Assembly (NCBI RefSeq): GCF_025515275.1
Contig: NZ_JAOPFU010000025.1
Coordinates: 1 to 58,755, forward strand
Length of the DNA stretch: 58,755 bases
DNA from: Catenovulum sp. 2E275
GTDB taxonomy: Bacteria > Pseudomonadota > Gammaproteobacteria > Enterobacterales > Alteromonadaceae
Direction of reading: 5' to 3'
A program made the translations under genes and the position numbers. Below, in pieces: positions 15,296-24,466 of this stretch (within the stretch, counting starts at the first letter, position 1; each line of letters opens with the position of its first letter). The notes below the pieces were generated by a model. That model searched no databases. It worked only from the letters and a program-made list of their open reading frames with translations, and was not told where the DNA came from.

Positions 15296-18200
15296 TTAAT
15301 AAAAAGTTTCAAATCTATTTGTACCTGTGTAGTGCACTTCAACCAAACCGTCTTCGGTTTGCTCAAAAGTTGCTAGCAAGGTATTAGCCTCATCATCTGT
15401 GCGGATCTCAGCAATAATGGTTTTGTCATTTGCTTCACTCAGGCCCTGCTCATTATAATGAACCACCAAACTATCATTATTTTTAATCGTCACTTGATCC
15501 TGATTTTCAGTATCATGAGTCACCACTAAAGCACTGTTTGCATCTTCTAATTCAATTTTGACTTGTGCTTGCTCATAACCGGTTCGCATCAATGTCAGCG
15601 TAATTTTGCCTTGCGACTCAACTTTAGGATTTGCATAAAAAGCCAAACTCGCAGCTGCATTTAACCAGTTATCTTGATCTTCAATATCAAAATCCGCATA
15701 AAAACCACTATCCGAATATTCAATATCAACGCCATTTGGTAACGTATGCAGTTTTGCATTACTAATACTTAAACCAAAAATAGCTTCAAATGTATTGGTT
15801 TCATTAGTGGTAAATTTACCTTTAGCAGTCACATCGGTTGGTAAATATAAATTCATCTCACTGACTTGCTCAGAGTTATCGTCTGCGTCTGTCATTCTCA
15901 CTTCGACCATTTCGCCTTTGGTTAGGGAGAAAGTTAATCCGCCGTCAAACTCAACCATTTGAGCTAATTCGTCTTGAGCTTGTTGTTTTAAATTAACCGT
16001 TAAATCAAACAGAATTTCTAACACTGTGTCTTGTGCTTCGTCTGTATTTGCTCGACCTGCAATCACAACATCAATTAACGAATTTTCTGCAAATGATACA
16101 CTTAACCCACCGGCTTCAAGCATGCCTTGATTAATCACAGCTTTAACTTGTTTTTCAATAACTTCACTGGTTTCATCTTCTGGAGCAGGTACAGTAAATT
16201 CAGCATTTAAATTTAGTTTATCTTCACCTTGCATAACATCGGCAATAATCATAGCTTTATGATTAACCACCTGCTGAACCGTAATCATCCCACTTAAACT
16301 GGCATCATAATCTGCACTGTTAAACTCAGTTGCATCAGTCTCGCCGTTATTTATATCCGCCATAATCTGCTCAACCACAACAGCGACATCCGCGACAATA
16401 GTTGCGCTAGTTAGGTTTTGCTCAAAAATAGGTGCTGCGGTTTCAACCACTTTCAGCATGGCTTGGGTATCTTCGACTAAAGTGCCCGCGCCTTCAAAAT
16501 CATCTGGGAATAAATAAGCACCCCAGTTGCGTAAATCCTGCACCATTAACATGGCTTTGCCGGTTGGTTCATTGGTGCCAACCTCAACATTCACCATCGC
16601 ATTTTCAATAATGCCGGAATCAGTGGTTACCTGATAACTAAAGCTATCAGAGCCAACTGCATCACCAATTGGCTGATAAGTTAAAACACCATCTGCGGTA
16701 ATGCTAATTTCGCCTTTTTCAGTGGTTAAAGTATCTGCTTCAACCGACTCATTTAATAACTTAACGCTTTGAATAGTTCCAGAAAACTTATCGTTATCCA
16801 ACACGTTAACGCTGCCGGTTTGATATTGCGCAATATTAAGTTCATCATTAATCGCATCAGTCACTGGGGTGATGGTGTAATTAAAGCTGCTTTGCTCTGT
16901 ATTACCGTCTGTCAGGTTAACTTGATAAGCCAGAGTATCGGTTCCGTTAAAATCAGCATTAGGCGTATATTTAATATTAGTGCCTTCAATTTCAGCAGTA
17001 CCATTTTGAGGGGCAGTTATAATTTCGATACTTGCAACATTGCCTGCATCTAATGGACCGATAGCCGATTCAGTACGGCTTTCATCTTCAAATAATTCAA
17101 AGTCACCGCCAAGTACATCATCCTGTGCGGTTACCATCACTCTAACTTTAGCGGTAAAAGTTAACTCTAAAGCGGTAACGGTATAAGTAAACTCATCTTC
17201 ACCGTTGTAGTCAGGATCTGGAATATAATTAATTTTACCATCAACAATACTAGCGCTACCGTGCATCGGCTCAGACACTGAGGTTAAGCTAATTTGAGCA
17301 CTTGAATCGTTAATAATCGCCAGCGTGTCATTTGCCAGCACATCAATTACAATTTCACCGTTTTCAGAGACTTCGCGCTCATCGGCAACTAATTTGCCCG
17401 TCACGCTAGCGCCAGTTGGAATATCTGTAATATCATTTTGATCAAACTCATCACCAGCTCTGTCGCTATCACCAGCGTCATCAATATCCTGCTGAGTTTC
17501 TAAAATCATATCGGTAATGGCTGAGCTAATCCCTGTATTACCTTGAAAGGTGTCATTAGCAGCCGTAATGGCTGCGGCTTTATCCGTTTCAGATAAATCT
17601 GAATTTTGAATAGATTCAATAATTTTACTTTGCAGTTTGGCATTCAAATTTTTAATTTCGGCTAATGTATCCGCAAGTGAAAGAACCGCTTCGCCTGAGC
17701 CAGCTTCTGCAACTTTAATCGTCCCTTGATTGCTTGCAATATCTTGCGCTGACAACATTAAAAAATTAACAAAATCGTTAGACTGAGTCGCTTTAGCTGC
17801 TATCGCAGAGGCAATCGCGGCGGCCTGAAAAGCTTGAGCTGAAACATTTTGCAATGCACTATGGCTGGTGATATCAACCACTTCAATTTTAGAGACATCG
17901 ACACCAGCGCCAAAATTAAATAACTCTGCTATTTGGGTATTTACCGCAAAAATTGCATTTTCTAAGTTGATATTGTTTGAACCAGCTAATGTTTGGCTCA
18001 ATAGCATGGCTGCAACGTTAGTTAACGGTGTAACATTGGTGGTCAGTTGGGTGGTTTCTTCATCGCCTTTGGTTGCGTTAGCAACTGCCGACAATTCAAA
18101 ATTTGAGTTTAAAACAAAATCTGAGCCAAACGCTGTTTCGCCACAATCATCCACAACATCACACAACATTGTGGTATTGCTACCCGCGCTAATCACAATT

Positions 18201-18496
18201 TTAATTGCGCCTTCGTAATCGTCTGCCAGTTCAGCAGCATAACTACCATCATCTTGAGTAAATACATCTGCCGGTGTTGTTGCAAGTTGCTCACCGGTAG
18301 AACCGTCACTATTGAGTTTATAAACTGATACAATCCCTTGTTTTATAATCCCTTTTGATGCTTTCCCTGATACCGCAATAACACTATTATCGTCAGGTGT
18401 TTTTTTATCATCATCGTCATCATCAAAACAGCCGAAAAGTGCTGTACTGGCAATCCCGATTAATATCGCTTTTTGAACCTTGTTAGATATTTGCAT
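15296..18496 (-). CDS. large surface lipoprotein with tandem Ig/cadherin-like domains
   Basis: The N-terminus has a lipobox (STALFGC, Cys at residue 23), followed at once by a run of six Asp and two Lys. This is a lipid-anchored protein whose Asp stretch could influence sorting. Residues about 40-340 form an alpha-rich region. At least three cadherin/VCBS-like repeats follow, recognisable by PDYNGEDEFTYTV, NADFNGTDTLAYQV and a third ending SDSFSYQVT. The C-terminal 450 residues are unassigned. The 1066-residue length, acidic composition and repeats suggest an adhesin or surface scaffold. The sites are mostly calcium-binding-like DxN patterns, but this is inferred. Confidence 0.75.
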   Translation of the reverse strand: MQISNKVQKAILIGIASTALFGCFDDDDDDKKTPDDNSVIAVSGKASKGIIKQGIVSVYKLNSDGSTGEQLATTPADVFTQDDGSYAAELADDYEGAIKIVISAGSNTTMLCDVVDDCGETAFGSDFVLNSNFELSAVANATKGDEETTQLTTNVTPLTNVAAMLLSQTLAGSNNINLENAIFAVNTQIAELFNFGAGVDVSKIEVVDITSHSALQNVSAQAFQAAAIASAIAAKATQSNDFVNFLMLSAQDIASNQGTIKVAEAGSGEAVLSLADTLAEIKNLNAKLQSKIIESIQNSDLSETDKAAAITAANDTFQGNTGISSAITDMILETQQDIDDAGDSDRAGDEFDQNDITDIPTGASVTGKLVADEREVSENGEIVIDVLANDTLAIINDSSAQISLTSVSEPMHGSASIVDGKINYIPDPDYNGEDEFTYTVTALELTFTAKVRVMVTAQDDVLGGDFELFEDESRTESAIGPLDAGNVASIEIITAPQNGTAEIEGTNIKYTPNADFNGTDTLAYQVNLTDGNTEQSSFNYTITPVTDAINDELNIAQYQTGSVNVLDNDKFSGTIQSVKLLNESVEADTLTTEKGEISITADGVLTYQPIGDAVGSDSFSYQVTTDSGIIENAMVNVEVGTNEPTGKAMLMVQDLRNWGAYLFPDDFEGAGTLVEDTQAMLKVVETAAPIFEQNLTSATIVADVAVVVEQIMADINNGETDATEFNSADYDASLSGMITVQQVVNHKAMIIADVMQGEDKLNLNAEFTVPAPEDETSEVIEKQVKAVINQGMLEAGGLSVSFAENSLIDVVIAGRANTDEAQDTVLEILFDLTVNLKQQAQDELAQMVEFDGGLTFSLTKGEMVEVRMTDADDNSEQVSEMNLYLPTDVTAKGKFTTNETNTFEAIFGLSISNAKLHTLPNGVDIEYSDSGFYADFDIEDQDNWLNAAASLAFYANPKVESQGKITLTLMRTGYEQAQVKIELEDANSALVVTHDTENQDQVTIKNNDSLVVHYNEQGLSEANDKTIIAEIRTDDEANTLLATFEQTEDGLVEVHYTGTNRFETFY

Positions 18497-18620
18497 GAGG
18501 CTGATTCCACTTATTATTAATTTTGGGGATCAACCATAGCTGCAAAAAATGACACCAAGATGAACAAATTAAGTCTAATTAATAAACAATTTCATCTTTA
18601 AAAAAACGGAAAAAATAACG

Positions 18621-19835
18621 TTAAAATGGCTGCACTTTTACGGAATCGCCCTCTTTAAAATCACAACTTTCAGCTTCTAAAATAATATAACAATCCGCTT
18701 TAGAGACAGATGAAAGCACACCCGAACTTTGTTTTGGAGTAGGCTCTACACCGATAATTTTGCCGTTTTGACACACTAATTTACCACGTTGAAAATCTTT
18801 ACGGCCGGCACGTTTTTTTATTTGACCAATTAAAGGCAAGTCTAATATTAAGTTAGGTGAAACATTATCTGCACCAGCTAAATAGGCCAGATTCGGTTTA
18901 ACTAATTGCTCAAAAGTCACATAACTGGAAACCGGATTGCCCGGTAAACCAAAAAATATAGCTTCACCTAAAGTGCCAAAGGCAAAAGGCTTACCCGGCT
19001 TAATCGCTAATTTCCAAAAGTTAATTTTACCGATTTGATCTATCACCTGTTTGGTATAATCCGCTTCGCCCACCGATACACCACCGGATGAAATAATAGC
19101 ATCACAGCTTGTTGATAAACGGATAAAAGCCTGTTTAATATCTGCAAACGTATCGGCGATTACCCCTAAATCAATAATGTCTATGTACGCATTATCCAGC
19201 ATTGCTTTTAACATCGGCCGGTTACTGTCATAAATTTGCCCCGGCATTAATGCTTCGCCAGCTTGTTTTAATTCATCACCTGTGGTGAATAAGCCCACTT
19301 TTATTTTTTGATAAACCTTAACTTGCTCTAACCCTAACGAAGCTAACAAACCAATTTCTGCGGGCTTTAAAACCTGCCCCCGATTTAAAATAACTTGGCC
19401 TTGATAAATATCATCCCCTTTAAGGCGAATATTTTGAGCCAGTTGTGCAGGCTCTGTTAATTCAATAAAGTCGCCATTTATTTGGGTATTTTCCTGCATC
19501 ACAACTGAATTCGCACCATTAGGCACTACTGCGCCTGTCATAATACGGACACACTCACCTGCTTTAATAGCCCCTTGGAAAGGTTGACCTGCAAATGCTT
19601 TACCTACTACTTTATATTGTGTGCAATTTGCCAAAACAGAGAGCGCATAGCCATCCATAGCTGAATTGTCATAAGGCGGAACATCTAGTGGTGAAACAAT
19701 GTCTTGTGCTAAAATTCGGTTATGTGCCTGAGAAACAGATAAAAGTTCAAACCTTAAACTGGGTTGAATTTGCTCGCGCATATAACTAAGCGCAGTTTCA
19801 ACGGGAAGTAACCCTTGAGTGTCACAGCAGTGCAT
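18621..19835 (-). CDS. moeA: molybdopterin molybdenumtransferase
   Basis: MoeA inserts molybdate into adenylylated molybdopterin in the last steps of molybdenum-cofactor synthesis. The signature VPPYDNSAMDGYAL near residue 52 and the domain III segments GLFTTGDELKQAGEALMPGQIYDSN, SSGGVSVGEADYT and GKPFAFGTLGEAIFFGLPGNPVSSYVTFE are all present. The 404-residue length is standard. The gene stands alone here, without moaB/mog or mobA beside it, so its operon partners must be elsewhere. It is transcribed divergently from the chemoreceptor gene. Confidence 0.95.
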   Translation of the reverse strand: MHCCDTQGLLPVETALSYMREQIQPSLRFELLSVSQAHNRILAQDIVSPLDVPPYDNSAMDGYALSVLANCTQYKVVGKAFAGQPFQGAIKAGECVRIMTGAVVPNGANSVVMQENTQINGDFIELTEPAQLAQNIRLKGDDIYQGQVILNRGQVLKPAEIGLLASLGLEQVKVYQKIKVGLFTTGDELKQAGEALMPGQIYDSNRPMLKAMLDNAYIDIIDLGVIADTFADIKQAFIRLSTSCDAIISSGGVSVGEADYTKQVIDQIGKINFWKLAIKPGKPFAFGTLGEAIFFGLPGNPVSSYVTFEQLVKPNLAYLAGADNVSPNLILDLPLIGQIKKRAGRKDFQRGKLVCQNGKIIGVEPTPKQSSGVLSSVSKADCYIILEAESCDFKEGDSVKVQPF

Positions 19836-19926
19836 ATTTTTCCTCTGTAAAGCGATTAAGTGGCATTTATAAATTGCCAGACTAATTTATACATTTAACG
19901 CCTATTAATCTAGGATGGTACCTTAG

Positions 19927-21807
19927 ATGAATTTATTTACTAAATTTACAATTAAACAGCGTAGTTACCTAAACATCGCTATCTCGTGCTTGGGTATGTT
20001 AACCGTTACAGGGTTAATCATTATTGAATTTGATCAATTAAATGCACTTAATCAGGATAAACTTAAAATCAGTGAGTTAGAGTCCAGCGTATTACAACTG
20101 AGACGCGCAGAAAAGGATTTTTTTGCAAGAAAAGATTTAGCTTATGTGGAACAATTTGAAATAAAGTCGGATGACATTATTGAGCAGGTTAGTCAGTTGA
20201 AAGTCAGTTTTGCCAATAAAAATATCCAATCTACATCTCTGCAAAATTTTGAAGACAAAGTCATAAAATATCAGAAAATTTTCCATCAAATAGTGCAAAC
20301 CCAACAAATAATAGGCTTAGACCATATATCTGGTTATTACGGCAGTTTACGAGATGCTGTCCACCATATTGAGTCGTTAATTAACGAACAAAATAATGAC
20401 GCATTATTAGTAGAAATGCTTCAGCTACGCCGGGCTGAAAAAGATTTTATGCTCAGGTTAGATCAAAAATATTTAGATAAGTTTGATGCTTTAGTACAAC
20501 AGTTTAAATTAGATCTCGCAGATGCAGATATTAATCCAACTTCGATTGAACAAATCCAAGCAGCATTAAAACAATATCAGCATGATTTTAATGCCTTTGC
20601 TAATGCTTACAAACAACAGGGCTTAACAGCTTCAACCGGCCTAAATGGACAAATGCGCGAAACAGTATACCAAACAGAAGAAAGTTTGGCTGAACTATTG
20701 GCTCACACAAATGCAGCAATTGATAGCGAGTATAAAAGTATCATCTTAAACGGCTTAATCTCTTTGACTATTGTGATTATTATTTTAGTCATAGCTGCAT
20801 ATTATTTAGCACGTAGCTTAACTAAACCTCTTGATGAATTATGTAAAACTATCAATCAAATTCGAGCGTCAAATGACTTAACTATACGTTTGGATGAATC
20901 CGGTAATAATGAAATCAGCTTTTTAAGTAAAACTTTCAACCAACTACAAGCTGATTTTGCCGCCGCTATTGGTTATATCAATGCAACGACCGCTGAATTA
21001 GATAAAACCATGGCACAACTGGCCAAAATGACCGCAGATACCCGTAATTATATGCAGGAGCAGCATACTCAGGCCGATATGGCTGCAACCGCAGCAACCG
21101 AAATGCAAACTACGGTAGCAGACATTGCTAAAAATACTGAGGCGGCGGCCAGTAATGCGGCTAATACAGCCCAGTTAACCTTACAGGGTAAACAACAAGT
21201 TGATAAAACAGTTGATGTGATTAGCTCGTTAGCGGATCATTTAAATAACGCCAGTGCCGAAATTAACCGGCTTGAAGATGACAGCCGAACCATTGGCAGC
21301 ATTATTGGTGTAATTCAATCGATTGCAGAACAAACCAATTTGTTAGCTTTAAATGCGGCAATTGAATCTGCCAGAGCTGGTGAACAAGGCCGTGGCTTTG
21401 CGGTTGTTGCCGACGAGGTACGCAATTTAGCAATGCGCACGCAAGAATCTACCAAACAAATAGAATCAACAATTACTCAGCTACAAAATCGTTCGACCGC
21501 TATTGTTAATTTAATTCAGACTTGTCTGGCAAATGGTGAAACTTCTGTAGAACAAGCGATGCAAGCTAACCAGATGCTTAATCAAATTCAAAACGAGATA
21601 AACTCGATCTCAGATATGAGCACTATGATTGCGACCGCTGTAGAAGAACAAAATGTTGTAACTGAAGAAGTAAACCAAAATGTAGTCAGAATCCGAGATA
21701 TATCGGACGAAATATATAAAATGTCAGAAACCAATACTCGAATTAGCCAATCGATTAATATGAGTTTAACTGAGCTTCATCAGTCGGTTGATAAGTTTAA
21801 AGTATAA
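19927..21807 (+). CDS. methyl-accepting chemotaxis protein with HBM sensor domain
   Basis: A transmembrane chemoreceptor of 626 residues. Helix one is at about residues 13-32 and helix two at about 271-292, followed by a HAMP domain and the cytoplasmic signalling domain with the highly conserved hairpin tip [20 protein letters not shown] and [15 protein letters not shown]. The periplasmic part carries the same motif twice, LRRAEKDF (about residues 57 and 165), the mark of the helical bimodular (HBM) ligand-binding fold. Known HBM receptors sense organic acids such as TCA-cycle intermediates; the ligand here is unknown. There is no C-terminal CheR-tether pentapeptide. Confidence 0.9.
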   Translation: MNLFTKFTIKQRSYLNIAISCLGMLTVTGLIIIEFDQLNALNQDKLKISELESSVLQLRRAEKDFFARKDLAYVEQFEIKSDDIIEQVSQLKVSFANKNIQSTSLQNFEDKVIKYQKIFHQIVQTQQIIGLDHISGYYGSLRDAVHHIESLINEQNNDALLVEMLQLRRAEKDFMLRLDQKYLDKFDALVQQFKLDLADADINPTSIEQIQAALKQYQHDFNAFANAYKQQGLTASTGLNGQMRETVYQTEESLAELLAHTNAAIDSEYKSIILNGLISLTIVIIILVIAAYYLARSLTKPLDELCKTINQIRASNDLTIRLDESGNNEISFLSKTFNQLQADFAAAIGYINATTAELDKTMAQLAKMTADTRNYMQEQHTQADMAATAATEMQTTVADIAKNTEAAASNAANTAQLTLQGKQQVDKTVDVISSLADHLNNASAEINRLEDDSRTIGSIIGVIQSIAEQTNLLALNAAIESARAGEQGRGFAVVADEVRNLAMRTQESTKQIESTITQLQNRSTAIVNLIQTCLANGETSVEQAMQANQMLNQIQNEINSISDMSTMIATAVEEQNVVTEEVNQNVVRIRDISDEIYKMSETNTRISQSINMSLTELHQSVDKFKV

Positions 21808-21818
21808 CAACCCAATAA

Positions 21819-21848
21819 AAAACGGTGGTTAATAATAACCACCGTTTT
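21819..21848 (+). terminator. terminator after the chemoreceptor gene
   Basis: AAAACGGTGGTTA pairs with TAACCACCGTTTT across a 4-nt loop. It is near-symmetric and could also stop the convergent LysR transcript. Confidence 0.8.
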
Positions 21849-21895
21849 CTGCTCTAGTTATTTATTTCCGCGCTACTTCAAAATTGAATCAAAGA

Positions 21896-22828
21896 TTATT
21901 CCGCAGCGACTTCAGCAATTAATCGTCTTAACCAGATATGGCTCGCATCATGATGCAATAACGGGCTCCAGATCATATCCAGTTTAATTTGCGGTAAATC
22001 AAATGGCGGCTCCAGCATCACAATATTTGGATCATGCAAATAATTAGCGGTTGAACGTTTAGGTACAGTCACCATCAACTTTTTCGCCATCGCTAATTGA
22101 ATCGCAACATGATAATTACGGGTAAATACTCTGATTTCACGGCTGCGGCCAAGTGATTCTAATTTTTCGTCAACCCAACCTAATTTAGAAATATCCGTAG
22201 GATCCATCCCTAAACCGACCCCAAAACCTGTTTTACTCACCCAAACGTGCTGAGTTTGACAATAAGCATCTAACCCCCAGTTTTCAATTACTGGGTTTTC
22301 TTTATGGGTTAAACACACAAATTTATCAGTCCAAATCACTTTTTGGTGGAATGATAGCGGCAAATCATCAAACCGGTTGATTGCCATATCAATTTTACCC
22401 TCTTCCACATCGTGGAAAGTAACATCACTTGGTGTCATCACATCCAAAGTAACATTTGGGGCAAGTTCCTGTAAGCGGGAAAGTAAAGCCGGTAATAAAG
22501 TAGAAGCCGCATAATCGCTGGCCATAATGCGAAATACCCGTTTACTGGTTTCCGCCTGAAACGGATCGGTTGGTTGCAGTGCTTCTTCTAAATCTAATAA
22601 GATACGACGCACTGTCGGCTGTAATTTACGAGCTTTTTCAGTGGGAGACATACCGTCGGAAGTACGAACCAAAACCGGATCGTTTAATAACTCTCTGAGG
22701 CGTTTTAAGCCATTACTCATTGCTGGTTGAGTGATACCTAACTGCTGTGCAGCGCGGGTTACATTTTGTTCCCTGAGCAAAACATCAAGGTATATAAGCA
22801 GGTTTAAATCAATTTTTGATATATTCAT
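21896..22828 (-). CDS. LysR-family transcriptional regulator
   Basis: From the chosen ATG the protein has 310 residues. An upstream TTG would add seven but is a weak start. The N-terminal winged HTH is clear: IDLNLLIYLDVLLREQNVTRAAQQLGITQPAMSNGLKRLREL, then LVRTSDGMSPTEKA. It is followed by the effector-binding domain, which has the long DLPLSFH / FGVGLGMDPTD pattern of the NodD/LeuO-like subgroup. No metabolic gene is divergently paired with it, so its target cannot be inferred from context. The gene converges with the chemoreceptor gene. Confidence 0.88.
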   Translation of the reverse strand: MNISKIDLNLLIYLDVLLREQNVTRAAQQLGITQPAMSNGLKRLRELLNDPVLVRTSDGMSPTEKARKLQPTVRRILLDLEEALQPTDPFQAETSKRVFRIMASDYAASTLLPALLSRLQELAPNVTLDVMTPSDVTFHDVEEGKIDMAINRFDDLPLSFHQKVIWTDKFVCLTHKENPVIENWGLDAYCQTQHVWVSKTGFGVGLGMDPTDISKLGWVDEKLESLGRSREIRVFTRNYHVAIQLAMAKKLMVTVPKRSTANYLHDPNIVMLEPPFDLPQIKLDMIWSPLLHHDASHIWLRRLIAEVAAE

Positions 22829-22911
22829 TTGTATTATCAACCGTGGCAAGTTAATTCACAAAATGAATATTAATATTTTTTATACTCGGCAACAAGGTCA
22901 GAGCATAAAAA

Positions 22912-22938
22912 AAGCCAGTTTAATGAATAAACCGGCTT
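22912..22938 (-). terminator. terminator after grxD
   Basis: On the minus strand AAGCCGGTTTA pairs with TAAACTGGCTT (one G-T pair) over a 5-nt loop and is followed by a run of Ts (complement of the A-run at 22907-22913). Confidence 0.75.
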
Positions 22939-22965
22939 ATATTTCTATCTTAAATTAAAAGATAA

Positions 22966-23310
22966 TTATTCACTGTCTGCATCAGCAGGTTTGTGCTTAG
23001 CGGCAGTTTCTTTAACTAAAGTTTGTAATTCACCTTTTTGGAACATTTCCAAAATGATGTCACAACCACCAACGAGTTCGCCTTCAACCCATAATTGAGG
23101 AAAAGTTGGCCAGTTGGCAAATTTAGGTAACTCAGCACGAATATCTGGGTTTTGCAAAATATCAACATACGCAAATGGTTCGCCACAGCTCATTAACGCC
23201 TGACCTGCCTGTGCAGAAAAACCACAACTAGGTAATTTAGGACTACCTTTCATATAAATTAAAATTGGGTTTTCAGTTATCTGTTGTTTGATTTTGTCTA
23301 ACGTTTCCAT
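22966..23310 (-). CDS. grxD: monothiol glutaredoxin Grx4
   Basis: GrxD is a monothiol CGFS glutaredoxin that carries and hands on [2Fe-2S] clusters together with BolA-type partners. The active-site CGFS is at residues 29-32 of the 114-residue product, and the glutathione-binding WPTFPQLWVEGELVGGCDI segment follows. The chosen ATG has AAGGTG at the right distance; an upstream in-frame GTG is less likely. It lies opposite the iron superoxide dismutase gene, a common pairing of iron and oxidative-stress genes, though the two have separate promoters. Confidence 0.95.
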   Translation of the reverse strand: METLDKIKQQITENPILIYMKGSPKLPSCGFSAQAGQALMSCGEPFAYVDILQNPDIRAELPKFANWPTFPQLWVEGELVGGCDIILEMFQKGELQTLVKETAAKHKPADADSE

Positions 23311-23638
23311 AAAGTACACCTTAAAACATAATATTTAGTGCTATTGTAAATTATTATCTAAACTCACCCAAGCCCCTGTTTCAGAAAAACCTCCAACAAA
23401 GGATTAACTTTGTAAAAAATCTTGCTGCATCAACTGAGTTAGCGCTAAATGAATATAAATAATATCGAAAATAACCAATCTGTTTAAGGTTAGGGGTTGA
23501 GAATTATCTGTCCCGGCACTATTGTATGGTTGAGCAATCAATTTTAATGCGAAATCCCTCGATTTATCAGGTTTTTTATTTACGATTTCCGTATTAAGAT
23601 AGAAGTGATTAATACAACTAGCCAACGGAGACAAAAAC
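23311..23638. other. intergenic region between grxD and sodB
   Basis: This 328-bp divergent gap should hold both promoters. I see no clear Fur or SoxR box. A minus-strand reading frame of 78 codons covers part of it but has no ribosome-binding site or family resemblance and was not called. Confidence 0.4.
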
Positions 23639-24223
23639 ATGGCATTCGAATTACCAGCATTACCTTATGAAAAAAATGCTTTAGAACCTCATATTTCAGC
23701 AGAAACGCTTGAATATCACTATGGCAAACATCATCAAACTTACGTAACTAAATTAAACGGTTTAGTTGAAGGTACTGATTTAGCAAACAAATCTTTAGAA
23801 GAGATCGTTAAAACTTCTACTGGTGGTATTTTCAACAATGCAGCTCAAGTTTGGAACCACACTTTTTACTGGAACTGTTTAAGCCCAAATGGCGGTGGTG
23901 AACCAACTGGTGCAGTTGCTGATGCAATCAATGCAGCATTTGGCTCATTTGCTGAGTTTAAAGCTCAATTTAATGACAAAGCTGTAAACAACTTTGGCTC
24001 TAGCTGGACTTGGTTAGTGAAAAAAGCTGACGGTTCTTTAGATATTGTTAATACATCTAACGCAGCAACGCCATTAACAGATGAAGGTGTTACACCTTTA
24101 TTAACTGTTGATTTATGGGAACACGCTTATTACATCGATTACCGTAACGTTCGTCCTAACTATTTAGAAGGTTTCTGGGCGTTAGTTAACTGGGAATTTG
24201 TTGCTGCTAACTTAGCTAAATAA
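23639..24223 (+). CDS. sodB: superoxide dismutase [Fe]
   Basis: A cytoplasmic iron superoxide dismutase of 194 residues, the usual length for SodB. The metal ligands are recognisable in [32 protein letters not shown] and [13 protein letters not shown]. The Fe form is indicated by the family residues around the second motif, including the [11 protein letters not shown] pattern with Gln. It uses a good ribosome-binding site (GGAGA) and ends in a strong terminator. In related bacteria sodB is controlled by iron through small RNAs, but no evidence of that is visible here. Confidence 0.95.
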   Translation: MAFELPALPYEKNALEPHISAETLEYHYGKHHQTYVTKLNGLVEGTDLANKSLEEIVKTSTGGIFNNAAQVWNHTFYWNCLSPNGGGEPTGAVADAINAAFGSFAEFKAQFNDKAVNNFGSSWTWLVKKADGSLDIVNTSNAATPLTDEGVTPLLTVDLWEHAYYIDYRNVRPNYLEGFWALVNWEFVAANLAK

Positions 24224-24246
24224 TCTAAGTTTAAAAACAACTTTTC

Positions 24247-24277
24247 AAAAGCCAGCATAGTTTGTATGCTGGCTTTT
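24247..24277 (+). terminator. terminator after sodB
   Basis: A 13-bp perfect stem, AAAAGCCAGCATA / TATGCTGGCTTTT, with a 5-nt loop and T-run. Confidence 0.9.
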
Positions 24278-24466
24278 TTATACTAAAAAATTGGCTTGTA
24301 ATTTTTAAAATTTCTAAAAAAATCATTTTATTTCCTTGTAGTTAACTCCTTCCTAGGTCTAAGATTAAAGTAAGCAAAAATTCTCTTTGAGCATGCTGTA
24401 ACTCGCTTAAAGTTATTCTCTGCTACATTGTTTTCGAATCTGAGCTAGCGCCGCTAGGAGGCCTGT

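Noticed and set aside
23404-23640. Minus-strand 78-codon frame in the grxD-sodB gap
   Set aside because: It overlaps the sodB promoter region and start, shows no start signal and has no recognisable protein features.
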